A DNA stretch of 64,000 nt from Chamaecyparis obtusa. Lineage: Eukaryota; Streptophyta; Pinopsida; Cupressales; Cupressaceae. The position numbers were made by a program, and so were the translations under genes. Each line of letters opens with the position of its first letter. Position 1 is the first letter of the stretch. This document shows positions 35,620 to 46,752 of this stretch, piece after piece. The notes under the pieces are model-generated. The model saw only the letters and a list, made by a program, of their open reading frames with translations, did no database searches and was not told where the DNA came from. The stretch lies in the NCBI GenBank assembly GCA_027943335.1, contig BSBK01000760.1, positions 946,001 through 1,010,000 on the forward strand. Direction: 5' to 3'.

Positions 35620-35634
35620 TTAAGCCCCCACTTT
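35620..35634 (-). other. Family B polypurine tract
   Basis: Minus strand AAAGTGGGGGCTTAA lies directly before the TG of the 3' LTR and sets the element's orientation. Confidence 0.65.
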
Positions 35635-36051
35635 AGCGGGAGTATGGAAATTGAACATACTCGCGACAAAGTTAGAAGAAAGACTCTAGTGGATTGCAAC
35701 AAGGTAGAACATCACTTAGTTAAGGACATGATCCTCCAAGCCAAGGATTCTAACTCAACATACATGCATAAGGGTATAGAAACAAAGAGAAAAATAAAGA
35801 CAAAGCTAAAAGACACAAAAAAGAGGGGTTAGTACAAAAACAAACCCAAATCAACTATTAAAGGAAACCTTGCTAAGAAATGCTTCCTATACTAATATCA
35901 TTTTTGGAAAGCTATCATAAAAGCATACATGATTACATAAGAAAGACAAGAGAAACACTATAAATAACATAGCTTCATGATCTAATCCTACTAGCATGAA
36001 AGTAGAGAGAGAGAAGTGAGAATGATTACCTCACCTAGTAAGATGCCCACC

Positions 36052-36752
36052 TTACCGTGAATCACCAAGGAGGGAGAGCCCAATAGGTAGCCAAACCTGA
36101 TAGTTCACCCATAAACTATGCTTTGTAGTTTTAATGCATCTTCTAATGGCTTTTGGAATACCCATAGATTCACATTCTTGTATCACTATGGAATATAAAA
36201 TGTGTGTCTCTTTAGGATTTAGAAACTTATGTGTGTTACCTTCCAAGGATATAGCATATTTGAAATTGAAAATGCATGTCTCTTCAGGATTTACCATATT
36301 GTAAAATGAAAACTATAGTATAAGGAAGACCCTATATATTCCCCCTCAGTATCATGGCTACCTACTGGACATGATAAGGAAGAGAAACAAGATACCTACT
36401 TCACAAAGTAAGGAGATATCCTATTAACAACAATGTACACTATATTCTTAGAAAATAGTATTGACCCTTACATTGAAGAACATAGATAATCATGAAAAAA
36501 TATATGTCACTTATGGAAAAAGGATCCTCAAAGAGAAAGAGATCATATCAACAAGACACCCACCATAGAGGAGTGCTTTGGATAAAATATCATCTTTCAA
36601 AGAAAAGAAAACAGGGATCAAAGATTTAATCATCAAGCCCCCTGCGATCAAGAGCAAGAGGAATCTTGGAATGAATGAAGCAAACTCTGACCCCAAAGAA
36701 AGGGAAAAAATTTATAAAGAACATAATTTTCAAAATAAAGAAGAGGTGATGA
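36052..36752 (-). other. Family B internal region with a short ORF
   Basis: An 81-residue frame at 36052-36297 (MVNPEETCIFNFKYAISLEG at its start) resembles nothing I know. It holds no retroelement catalytic motif. The remainder up to the family A insertion at 36752 has no recognisable coding content. Confidence 0.3.
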
Positions 36753-37740
36753 TGTTGGAAATTTGGCTGAGGTATGTACATGGATGTTGTCATTATGGCA
36801 ACATATGTTCCCTATGAAGATCGCATAAGCTGGAAAGTAAGTATGGAAGATCGCAGACTAAAATTGTCTAAGTATGAAACAATGTTTTTGACAGAGCACC
36901 TGATACAGTTTGTTTTGGTGACATTCATTGGAGCATGATTAGATTTTGTGCAATTGAACATAGACTCTATGGTATCTAAGGATACCCCATCTCAGTGTGC
37001 AAAAGAGTATGGATAGTATGAACAAAGTTATGATTGTTTTACCAATGATAGAGTATACTTGACAGAGTAGTTTTGAAGGCAGAACTAGTAAATGAATTAA
37101 GGGATTATTTTGCTTGTCAAAATAATGACTTAATATTATAAAGAGTAGACATCCTAGATGTTTACTCTTGGATAAAGATGTGGAAGCCAACTGGAGAAAG
37201 ATATTATGTTTGTATCTTGTATAAAGATGTAATATTGTAATGTACCAAAGATACTTGAAATGTAACTTGTGATAGTTGTATATTGTGATAGCGGTGAAAG
37301 TTGTTGATGCAAAGTTGTAAGTAGTACCATATTGTAATCAGTAAACTTTTGTATTAATTTTTTGGGCAATGAGCTCATCTGGTAATCAGGTTTTGTATCT
37401 ACAACTCCTAACAGGGTTGAAGCTTCTAACAAGGCCTATAGTCCCTTAACCAGGACTGATACACTATATGTTTGTAACAGGCTCCTAACAGGGTCAACAT
37501 CCTTAACATGATATTTTTTGATTAGTGGATCTTTATGGGTACCATCCCCACTGGGGTTTTCCCTTGGCCAAGGTTTCCTCAAGAACATATCATGTGTTAT
37601 GAGTTCTTTACATTTAGTGTTATGTATGCTATTTAGTCTCTTATGCTTTAAAGTAATCTGTTATATCCATAAATGGGCAAAAGTAAAAGTTTGTGAAATA
37701 TTGATTCACCCCCCCCTCTCAGTATTTCCTATTTCTAACA
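36753..37740 (+). repeat. Family A 5' LTR
   Basis: 988 bp, TGTTGGAAATTTGGCTGAGG to CCTATTTCTAACA. It has a run of C and CTCTCAG near the 3' end, as in many plant copia LTRs. Confidence 0.93.
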
Positions 37741-37742
37741 AC

Positions 37743-37754
37743 TGGTATCAGAGC
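37743..37754 (+). other. Family A primer binding site (initiator Met tRNA)
   Basis: TGGTATCAGAGC two bases after the LTR is the standard plant copia primer site, complementary to the 3' end of initiator methionine tRNA. Confidence 0.9.
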
Positions 37755-37811
37755 ATAGTTACTTAGAGAAGGAACATTCAAGGAAAGCCTAGTAGCTTGA
37801 GTAAGATCTCT

Positions 37812-38866
37812 ATGGATATGGATCAGTTACAAAAGAATCTTGAAGAAGCTCTTGAACAAATTGATATGCTTATTGATGAAAGAAACACTCTAAAAAGAAA
37901 GTATGATGATGCAAATAATCCTATTGACAAATTGAAAGGTAAGATAGAAGATCTGAAATCTGAGAAGGAATCCAAAATTCTTGTTGAAGATTGTGATGAT
38001 TTAGAAAAAGAAAATGTGATCCTTAAACATGAATTGAAGATAGCAAATCTAAAGCTTATCTTGAAAGATGGAAATGACAATCTGAGATCTGAGAATGAAA
38101 GTTTAAAGAATGAGAATGAAGATCTAAAATCTAAACTTGGCAAGGTAACATCTAAATTTTATAAAGTCCAATTGCAGTATGATGAACTTGATAAATACAA
38201 CAAGATTGTGAAAGGTGAATTGAATCAATCCAAAAAACAACTTGAGAGGCTATATTCAAACAATGAAAAGATTAATGAGCAATTATCTTATGGAAAACCA
38301 TTCTATGACAAAACTGGTCTTGGATTTAACATATTAAAGATAGTTAGTGAAAGAAAGAAACTAGATCTGAATGTATGTGAAAGCAGTGAAGAAAAGAAGT
38401 TAGATGAGAACAAATCTGAAGATGCACCTAAGCAAGAAGATGCACCAAAGCAAGAAGAACCACCGAAGCAAGATGAACCATCCAAAGGTATGCAAAGAGA
38501 ATTCAAAGGTAGATGTTTTTCTTGTAATACTATTGGTCATATGAAGAGAGATTGTACAGGTAAACAATTTAAACCTCTTAATGAATATTGTTATAATTGT
38601 CATGATTTTGGACATTGAGCTATTGAATGTAGAAGATCTAAAGTTATTGAGAATAATTACAATAGTAGAATGCCTAGAAATACTAACAATTCAGATCAAA
38701 GATCAACTAAAGACATGAAAAGAGAAAATGGAATAGTATGTTACAGATGTAACAAAATTGGACATATTGCTAGAAATTGCAGGACACAAATCAATCAGCA
38801 AGCACCTAGATATGGAACCAATGGAATCATTTGTTAGATATGTAACAAGATTGGACACACAACAAG
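37812..38866 (+). pseudogene. Family A gag-like ORF1: coiled coil plus zinc knuckles
   Basis: ATG 37812 follows the primer site by 57 bases. The first 165 residues or so form a long coiled coil (MDQLQKNLEEALEQIDMLID at the start; many heptads of Leu, Glu and Lys). A GKPFYDKTGLGFN motif follows, as in plant copia gags, then a PKQEDAPKQEEPPK acidic repeat, then knuckles CFSCNTIGHMKRDC, CYNCHDFGH-AIEC (an internal TGA at 38616-38618 replaces the Arg codon), CYRCNKIGHIARNC and the start of a fourth, cut off by the deletion at 38864-38866. The usual N-terminal capsid-type domain of copia gag is absent. The knuckles would bind RNA and the coiled coil would self-associate. Inactive as it stands. Confidence 0.8.
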
Positions 38867-41310
38867 CTAAATACACTCACTTTAGATTTTCCTCATTGGT
38901 TACTTACATGTTCTTCCACTTGCTAAGAAGATTTTGTTACACTATTGATTGGAATGATGGTGAGAATAATATGGAAAGAATCAATAAAGTTTACATGAAA
39001 TATCTTATTGAGAAGGTTAATGACAGTGTAAAGTTAGTGTTGAAAACTTTTCAAAAAATTGTGGTAAATAGATCAAGAATTCCTCCATCCCTAGTTGAGA
39101 AATAAAAACATGATATATGTTTTATGGTTGATACTTATTTCACTTACATTGAGGTAGTAGAACCTAGACACGAATTCATAGACCCTCTTGGCTATGAAAT
39201 CTCTAAAGTTGAAACAGAAGGATATGTTAGTAGATTGTTGAAAAGTAAAGTGGATGCTCATACCAATAGATTTGGAACATATGATGAAAACTTTGATTCA
39301 GCAAACACACTTAAGGAAGAGAAACAATCAAAGAAGAGAGTGGAGACTACAATAAAGAAAATTCTAAAAGAAATAGGTATGAGTGAGCAGGAATTTGATA
39401 TTACAAGAAAGACTGCAAAAGCAATAAGGCAAAGTAAGATACTATCAGTCCCACCTTTGGCATCAAGTGCAGACCCTCAAGAACCCATTCAAGTTAAGAT
39501 AAAGGTTGAAGAACCTGAGAAGGAGCAAGAAATTAGTCAGATAGAGAAACCCTCTTCTTCAGCACCAAGAAAAAGAATGAAGGCAAATGCTTTAGGACTG
39601 GGTAAAAGACAAAAAATAATTGTTCCACCAGTACCTAGAAGAGTTACAGAGATAAAAGATGATGAAGTAACAATAAAGAAGAAATCATGGAAACCAAGGA
39701 TAGAAAGAGTTAATGAAGACATATTGCAGCATGGAGACTTTACCAAGATGAACAACTACTATGATTTATATGGATCCTCTGACAAATTAAATCTAGAGAA
39801 TGCAATGGTTACACATATGATTTTGGAAAACAAGAAATTTGATACTATTCATGGAAAGATACCAAAAGATTTGTACAATAGACTTGTGAGCAGAAAGATG
39901 AGAGCACAAGAAGAAGATAGTAAAATGAGAGAGAATGTGATAAGACAGTTCTGTGACATAAGATATGATGACCACCTTAAACAGATCCTCAAGCCACTTG
40001 AAACCCTATTAAGAACCAAAAGAAGAACTATACAAATAATGGGAGGTCAGTATGAACTAGTGAAGACTGAAACTGAATAGGTAGTTGTGGAAGTGCTAGC
40101 AGACTTAGTAGCAAGAAAAGATAGCAAAGATCAATCAGTTGTAGAACCAGCAGAGAAACAAAGTTTAGAATAGGTAGAGGTAGTAGCAAAGGTAGTTGAA
40201 GTTGAAGATATTCCCTTTTCTTCTATAAACATTGGCATAGAATCTATGGACATTGAAGGAACACAAGTTACTTTAGATTCAGATGATGTGGTACTCAACA
40301 GTTTGGATAACATTGTTGACAATTTGGCTTTAGGAGAGTAGGAAAAGAGTATTGAAATAGAGATTACATGAACAGAGAAGCAAATGGCAGCAACGGTCAC
40401 TACATCTAGTACACTTATTTTACCTATGATACCTCAAGAGGACATCAGTTTTACCCCTAAGAATGGAAAGAAAAGAGAGATTGGTTCGATGCTTGAAGAT
40501 TTAGGCAAAGAAGTAGATGATGCTGATCAACTAGATTTGATCACATCTTTGAACAAAATTATTGGAAAAAACAATAAGGTCAAGAATTTGGAAGGTAGCC
40601 TGAAAGATTTGACTGAGAAGCTACAAAGTGTTATATCTACAAAAGTCTTTGATTTAGATCCACTTAAAAGAGAAAAGATGGTAATAAATTCTTTTGATGT
40701 TGAGTTCACTAATTTGACTGATATTGCTAAGGTTAATGCTCAGGCAACTTATGAAGCTGAGATGTTGCAGAATATAAGTCAGAGTATCAAAAATGACATT
40801 GGTAGCCTTGACAGATACATTAAGAACTTAAGGAAACATCTTGAGACTAGAAAGTGTTTGTACATTCAGTGTACAAAATCTAAAAATATAATAATTGAGG
40901 AAGAGAAGAAGATAAAAGAGAAGCAAGATGAAATTGCAACAAAGGAAAACTCAATGGCCAGCCCAAACATAAAGATCAGTGCAGTTGAGAAAAAGATAAA
41001 AAAATTATGTGATGAGATAAGGACTTTGAATGATGAGAAGAATAGGAAAATTATCAGGATGAACATCTTGAGAGAGCATGTCTCAATCAAGTTGACTATA
41101 ATAGAAGAGCAGCTAGAAGAATGTCTTACTACTAAGACATCATTTCAGAAGTTCAACTTTGAATCTCTTCAAGCTTGTCAGATTGCAGCATATGGATTGA
41201 GTACTTTACTCAATGTAGCAGAATCAATTAAGAAGTCTTGGGAGAAATATTTTGAGGCTTGGAAGTCAGATTTTGCAGATTGTGTTGCAAGCCTACTAGC
41301 TTTGCAATAA
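38866..41310 (+). pseudogene. Family A ORF2, long protein of unknown function, 3' part
   Basis: One frame runs from the deletion junction to TAA 41308-41310, about 815 codons. It has several stops (39103-39105, 40078-40080, about 40171, about 40339, about 40369) and no frameshift. Its 5' part equals 1-1835 of the minus copy residue for residue in most places (KYTHFRFSSLVTYMFFHLL, YIEVVEPRHEFIDPLGYEIS). The C-terminal 200 residues, not seen in the minus copy because of the window edge, are coiled-coil rich (EEEKKIKEKQDEIATKENSM) and end WEKYFEAWKSDFADCVASLL and ALQ. The complete protein would be about 1,040 residues. I find no known catalytic motif. It sits where copia elements have pol, so it replaced or succeeded pol. 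Role unknown. Confidence 0.7.
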
Positions 41311-41378
41311 GATAGTAAGGTAAAAGTTTTGACACAATTTTGTATATCCCTTTCCACCCTTTATTTTGTCCTTGTTGT

Positions 41379-41390
41379 CAAAGGGGGAGA
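41379..41390 (+). other. Upstream polypurine-like tract, family A
   Basis: CAAAGGGGGAGA appears here and again at 41590-41600. Repeated tracts are a known trait of sirevirus 3' ends. Confidence 0.5.
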
Positions 41391-41589
41391 GATACTTAGA
41401 AAATTGTCTATATATGATAAGGAAGGATACTCATAGGGGGAGTTCTATGGAGTATTATGAAGTGTTATAGATTATGTTTATATTTTGAGGGGATATAAGG
41501 ATAATATTCTATGGCCACAATTTTGATACAAATTTTGAGATTTTGATTTGTACACTTAGCCAATTTTCTCATATGTTGCCACCAATGAC

Positions 41590-41601
41590 AAAGGGGGAGA
41601 T
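41590..41601 (+). other. Family A polypurine tract
   Basis: AAAGGGGGAGAT directly precedes the TG of the 3' LTR. Confidence 0.85.
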
Positions 41602-42588
41602 TGTTGGCAATTTGGCTGAGGTATGTATATGGATGTTGTCATTATGGAAATATATGTTCCCTATGAAGATCACATAAACTGGAAAGTAAGTATGGAAGAT
41701 CGCAGACTAAAATTATTGAAGTATGAAACAGTGTTTTTGACAGAGCACCCGATACAATTTGTTTTGGCGACGTTCAATGGAGCATGATCAAAGTTTGTGT
41801 AGTTGAACATAGACTCTATGGTGTCTAAGGATACCCCATCTTAGTGTGCAAAAGAGTATGGACATAAAGACAAAGTTATGATTGTTTTACTGATGACAGA
41901 GTATAGCCGACAAAGCAGTTTTGAAGGTAGAACTAGCAAATGAATTAAGGGATTATTTTGCTTGTCAAAATAATGACTTAATATTATAAAGAGTAGACAT
42001 CCTAGATGTTTACTCTTGGATAAAGATGTGGAAGCTGACTAAAGAAAGATATTATGTTTGTATCTTGTATAAAGATGTAATATTGTAATGTACCAAAGAT
42101 ACTTGAAATGTAACTTGTGAAAGTTGTATATTGTGATAGTGGCAAAAGTTGTTGATGTGAAGTTGTAAGTAGTACCATATTGTAATCATTAAAATTTTGT
42201 ATTAATTGTTTGGGAAGTGAGCTCATTTGGTAATCAGGTTTTGTATCTACAACTCCTAACAGGGTTGAGGCTTCTAACAAGGCCTATAGTCCCTTAACCA
42301 AGACTGATACATGATATGTTTGTAACAGGCTCCTAATAGGGTCAACATCCTTAATAGGATATCTTTTGATTAGTGTATCTTTGTGGGTACCATCCCCACC
42401 AGGGTTTTCCCTTGGCCAGGGTTTCCTCAAGATCATATCATGTGTTATGAGTTCTTTACATTTACTGTTATGTATGCTATTTAGTCTCTTATGCTTTAAA
42501 GTAATCTGTTATATCCATAAGTGGGCAAAAATAAAAGTTTGTGAAATAATGATTCACCCCCCCCTCTCAGTATTTCCTATTTCTAATA
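41602..42588 (+). repeat. Family A 3' LTR
   Basis: 987 bp, pairs with 36753-37740. The terminal CA has become TA. GATGA follows at 42589-42593. Confidence 0.93.
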
Positions 42589-42593
42589 GATGA

Positions 42594-43243
42594 TATAGGA
42601 CAACAACCTCTCACATAAAAAGATATCCATAGCCAAAACATCAGTCAGTATAAGGAAATAATGTTGCAAAATTAATAGATGCCACTAAGCTAAGGAAAGT
42701 AGATCCCTAGACAGAGAGAAAAAAGGAAAACCTTTCTCCCTAGGGATGAAAGCAATGGATATTTTTTCAAAACAAATGTCTTTAGAAAAGATATCATGAA
42801 TACTAGAAGAGAACTATGGATGATTATGAGCAAAGGAAAGATATCATAATACTAAATCATAGGGATAAAATATAGAAAGAATAACCAATTAAGCTCAAAA
42901 CAAAATACATGCTAAGAGCATAATGGATTCTAGAGAAATGGAAGAAATACCTCTTGCTCCCCAATCAAGAGACAAGAGGAGAAAAGATCTACATTATAGA
43001 AGAATGAGGGGTATTCCCCATATGGAAATTATGAAGAAATTGTAAAACTGCACGAGAGTGAGATATCATTCCTAAAGAAGCTCTTTCTCTAACATACATC
43101 TTGAAATTCACACGATCAACAAGTAAATATGTATTACTATAGTGAAAAGGAAATTTTTACTCAGAGAGAGCATCTTTTAGCATATATTTAAATATTTCTT
43201 TCTTATAATTCATTAACTGAACATACACCTTCTTAGCCACATC
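42594..43243. other. Family B internal non-coding DNA
   Basis: AT-rich sequence between the nested family A element and the 258-residue ORF. No coding content recognised. Confidence 0.4.
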
Positions 43244-44020
43244 TTAAGGAGTATCAAGGTAATCTAAGGAAGGTGTTGGAAGAAGAACATGAAGAGGAGG
43301 GCAATGATTAGAATCAACCTCCTTAAATTGAGATAGAAGAAAGCCAAGACCACACATATCTTGTTTAGGGGATAGATAAACTAGATATTTAATACCTTGT
43401 TCATTAAAACCAAGCCCTAAACCCTTATAACCTTGTTTATCCACCATAGTGTATCCTGTAGTGTACATATCTTGTAAAGCTTCTGCAGGAGGTGATTGTT
43501 TATGGTGATCATGACAAAATGTTGTGTAAGGTGGAATGATAGGTTTACAAGAAGTTTCTTTTCTCTTCCCTTTAATATCATCATGGATTAGATAAGAATG
43601 GGAAGGTAAATCAAAGAATTCTTGCACATCTATATCATGAACCATAGTTTGAGCCTCATCACAAGTGTGGGAAAAACTAGGAATATCAGATGGAGAAATG
43701 AGAATGAGAATATTAGGAATTGGATTAGGAAAGTCAGGATTAGGATTAGGAAGATTAGGAAATTGTGTATCATCTACCAAATTCTTCACATAATCCAAAA
43801 GAGAAATAAGTCCGCCACATAAATCCTTAATGGAAGTTTTGAAAGTAGGAAGGCTAGTATTAGTCAATCTCATAATAGCATAAGCAAGTGAAACATGGAG
43901 AGTGACATAAATAATGAAATGAATGATACTCTCATAAAAATCATAAGTACTATAAAGAGATGCTAAGAGGAGAATAATGAGGAAAATAACCACACACCGA
44001 AGCATCTTAAGGATCTTCAT
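43244..44020 (-). CDS. Family B ORF, membrane-anchored protein with a G-patch-like motif
   Basis: An intact 258-codon frame from ATG 44020 to a stop at 43244, the longest undisrupted ORF of family B. Residues about 8-30 and 34-50 are strongly hydrophobic (CVVIFLIILLLASLY), likely two membrane segments or a signal anchor. A repeat rich in Asn-Pro (NLPNPNPDFPNP) follows, then a soluble part with QGYKGLGLGFNEQGI, which resembles the glycine-rich G-patch seen after the protease in some plant gypsy polyproteins. No gag, protease, polymerase or integrase motif is present. It begins about 140 bases after the primer site, the usual place for a first ORF. What it does is unknown. The G-patch reading is a weak inference. 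Confidence 0.5.
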   Translation of the reverse strand: MKILKMLRCVVIFLIILLLASLYSTYDFYESIIHFIIYVTLHVSLAYAIMRLTNTSLPTFKTSIKDLCGGLISLLDYVKNLVDDTQFPNLPNPNPDFPNPIPNILILISPSDIPSFSHTCDEAQTMVHDIDVQEFFDLPSHSYLIHDDIKGKRKETSCKPIIPPYTTFCHDHHKQSPPAEALQDMYTTGYTMVDKQGYKGLGLGFNEQGIKYLVYLSPKQDMCGLGFLLSQFKEVDSNHCPPLHVLLPTPSLDYLDTP

Positions 44021-44160
44021 AGTGAATGAAATGCAAGATTTTTTTTTTGTATTTTGATGATCATATAGTTTTTTTTTTAAATTTTAAAATGCAAGAGCAT
44101 AAAAGAAAACTAATCTTAATTAAAAGAGGCAAAGCATCCAATACCAAAAACAAAGAGTTT

Positions 44161-44178
44161 TCTATTGCAGGTTCACCA
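44161..44178 (-). other. Family B primer binding site candidate
   Basis: Minus strand TGGTGAACCTGCAATAGA, three bases after the LTR end, starts with the TGG expected for a tRNA tail. tRNA not assigned. Confidence 0.45.
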
Positions 44179-44181
44179 AAA

Positions 44182-45674
44182 TGTAAGATATAAAAATATA
44201 TATTTATTGTATATATATTTTTATATCTATGTTATGTGTGTGTGTGTAAAAAATTGTGGACATATATTACCTCTTAATCCAAGACAAAGAGATTCCAATT
44301 GATTAACCAAAAGGAAATGATCAATGCTAAAAGGAATCATTGGGTTATGGATAAAGAGGGAAAGGGGGTCTAATTTATTACTTATAAAGTAAAACAATTA
44401 ATCAGAAAGCTTAGGATAAAATAAAAAAATTATCTTGAAATGTAGCAGATCTGGAAATACCTATTTTTGGGTGTTTGTACTAAGTTTCTAGAAATTCTAC
44501 AACCAAATCTGGAATGGAAACACAAAGATGAAGGAAACCCATAAATATTTTTATTTTCTAAGCCAGGTCAACCTTGACCCAAATACAGGTCGACCTTGAC
44601 CCCTTTATGTCGACCTTGACCTACACTGCTCTGATAGAGATTCTGTTCGTGGATCTTGAAAGTTTTATGAAAAGGGTATTTGAATTTTCTCTATAATTTT
44701 CTGTTCTGCATCTGTTCCTACAACAAGAATGGTTTTGTTTGTTGGGGGAGAGGTTTTCCTTGGTCAAACCCCAATTTAGGAATTAACCTTGAAATCAAAA
44801 TTGAAGTGGAGAATGCTAGGAAGTAGTAGAAGTAATCTAACAACAAAGCTATGATATTCAATAGATATGCAATTGTATTTGAAATGTAAACAAGTATGTT
44901 AATATGGAAGCTTAGAATCAACATCAAAAACCATAAATGTAAATCAAAATCTCCATGATTATATGCTTGGAATCCACCTTGAAGGAAGAATGAATAAATC
45001 TTGAGGATGCACAAAGGATCTTGAAGGAAGATCACACCATTATGATGGATAGATCTAGGATTTGAATGATGAATCTTGAATGCTTGAACCAAATCCCTTC
45101 AAAGGCTTGAATGCTTGAATCCTTGATCTTCAATGGAGAACTCGAATGCTTTAATTCTTGAATATAGATGATTGCTTGAATGCTTTCTTTCTCCACCTTG
45201 TTCTTATTTTCTTGCTTGCCAAAATGAGAGGAAAAGGCTTCCTTATATACTAGTCTAGGGTTCAAACTTCTAGAGAGGCCGACATATGAGAAATAAATTC
45301 CCATTAGGCCTATACCCTTAGAAGTGGACCTATATTAAATATCTTTTAGGAGTCACCGCTTCGAAACCCGAAATAGCCGACCCGGAAGCAGAAAAATAAA
45401 CTTTTGAATTTCCCCCGGCATCCGAAAAACTTTTCGATGAAAAGGGGGACCTGGGTCAAGGTTGAGGTCAACCTTGTCCCAGGGGGTTAAAACCCTTGGA
45501 AAATATGCCAGGTGGGGAAAACAGTGTCTAGGGAGGCCCAATCAGAGTCCTAAACAAGCACATAAGATGGAAAAGGGGCAGAAAATAGAGGACAACATGA
45601 CAATGGCCCAAAACACCCCCTAAGGAGGGCTAAACATTCTTAACATGGAAGTGCTTCCATTTTAAGAGGACACC
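44182..45674 (-). repeat. Family B 5' LTR
   Basis: 1,493 bp pairing with 34074-35619. The outer end reads GGTGTCCTC on the minus strand where the partner has TGTATCATC, so the TG has mutated. AGTAT follows at 45675-45679. A TATA box is at 45242-45249. Confidence 0.8.
45242..45249 (-). promoter_or_regulatory. TATA box, family B 5' LTR
   Basis: TATATAAG on the minus strand, followed by GAAGCC, at the same place in the LTR as 35189-35196. Confidence 0.5.
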
Positions 45675-45906
45675 AGTATAAAGGAGTAATAATGATTCAT
45701 TTAGTCATTTTTGTTTAGGTGACTAATTATTTAGTCATTTTTATTTGTTTGACCTTGTGATTTTACCCAAAGACCAAATCAATCATTTATACTTGTGAAT
45801 TGCAAAACATTAGTAGAATTTGATCATTTTTAGTCATGTGAGTAAAATTTTTAGTCATGTAGTCATTTATTTTCCAAATTCTACTAATGTATATTTTTTT
45901 AATTTT

Positions 45907-46220
45907 AATTATTTGAAGTTGTAAGAAGTTTTGATAAAAACAGGAAAGATGAAGTACCATTATTTGATAAATGGGTTAAGAGAGAAAAAGATTTAAGGAT
46001 AATGTCAATAGTTTCAAAATCTAATACTGACAAACCAACAACATTACAACCAACATATCAATTGGTCAAATCAATTCAAGACTTTCAATTTTTACCTGAA
46101 AGCATTGAGAGGAAAGCAAGGGAGTTGTTAAGAAATTTTGATGGATTACAAGATACTTTACTACCTAAAATTGTGGATACTAATGGGAAAGTCAAGCCAT
46201 TCCAACCGGAAAATTGTTAG
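45907..46220 (+). pseudogene. Short unrecognised coding fragment
   Basis: An open frame of about 104 codons to a TAG at 46218-46220 contains EVPLFDKWVKREKDLRIM, then LQPTYQLVKSIQDFQFLPES, then ERKARELLRNFDGLQDTLLP. The composition and helix-forming pattern look like real protein. Just upstream is a T-rich stretch ending TTTGAAG that could be a 3' splice site. I do not recognise a family. It lies next to TTTAGTCATTTT repeats resembling CACTA subterminal sequence, so it might be a captured exon or transposon product. Confidence 0.35.
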
Positions 46221-46747
46221 CCCCGAATAGTTTTCCTTTTCCGACTAGAAAAATACAATGGATGGTGGAAATTTCTATTTTTTTCACCTTTCTGAGTACT
46301 TCCATTAGATATGAAAGCTTTCTATTTTGGGAAAAAACCTTTAAACATGGAGTTCCTAAATGTATTGGTTTATTTGTGCATATCTTTAATCTCCTCATTT
46401 CTTTGAATTAAATGGTGCAAGACAAGTGCAGGGTGAAGATAGAAAATAAGGTAAGAAATATGCCAAATCCATGAATCACTCTTCACATCTGAGGCAAAAT
46501 GTTAATAATACTAGCATACTTAGGGAATGACCCCAAAATGCAATAGAAAGTCGCGAGTCTATTGAAAAGGTCATCATAAGTTTGAATAGCTTGAATTTTG
46601 TTGTAGGTAGAGGATGCTCGAGCCCTATGCGCATAATGTGGATACCCTAAAAATGTAATTAGAGGAGAGAAATTGGCTAAGTTGATGATGTGGTATGAGC
46701 CAATGTTGTATACACCTTGTAGAGGTGGTTGGTTGTTGGGTCGTGTT
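46221..46747. other. No recognisable gene
   Basis: AT-rich DNA up to the copia element. Short ORFs only, no family resemblance. Confidence 0.4.
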
Positions 46748-46752
46748 GGTCA
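46748..46752. other. Target site duplication GGTCA, left
   Basis: GGTCA recurs at 61913-61917 after the other LTR, confirming the copia boundaries. Confidence 0.85.

Larger units (their letters stand above)
36753..42588 (+). mobile_element. Complete non-autonomous LTR retrotransposon, family A, plus copy
   Basis: 5.8 kb, bounded by LTRs 36753-37740 and 41602-42588 and by the duplication GATGA (36748-36752 and 42589-42593). It has an initiator-Met-type primer site, a gag-like ORF1 and unknown ORF2, and a polypurine tract. The primer site and the repeated CAAAGGGGGAGA tracts fit copia elements of the Sirevirus kind, but no protease, integrase, reverse transcriptase or RNase H is present. Compared with the minus copy at 1-4806 it has lost about 1.36 kb (equivalent to 1836-3198) by a deletion at 38864-38866. 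The LTRs differ at many positions, so the insertion is old. Confidence 0.93.
34074..45674 (-). mobile_element. Non-autonomous LTR retrotransposon, family B, interrupted
   Basis: Direct repeats 34074-35619 and 44182-45674 are LTRs. Orientation is minus. After the upper LTR the minus strand shows a TGG-starting primer site (44161-44178), and before the lower one a purine tract AAAGTGGGGGCTTAA (35620-35634). Removing the nested family A element (36753-42588 plus one GATGA) leaves only about 2.7 kb of internal DNA, with a 258-residue ORF at 43244-44020 and no pol. It is therefore non-autonomous or heavily deleted. AGTAT flanks both ends. Confidence 0.8.

Noticed and set aside
33840..45760. Left end of a CACTA transposon matching 63710
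   Set aside because: TTTAGTCA repeats occur at 33855 and 45700, but no CACTAGTAC terminus was found near either, so no element was drawn between them and 63710.
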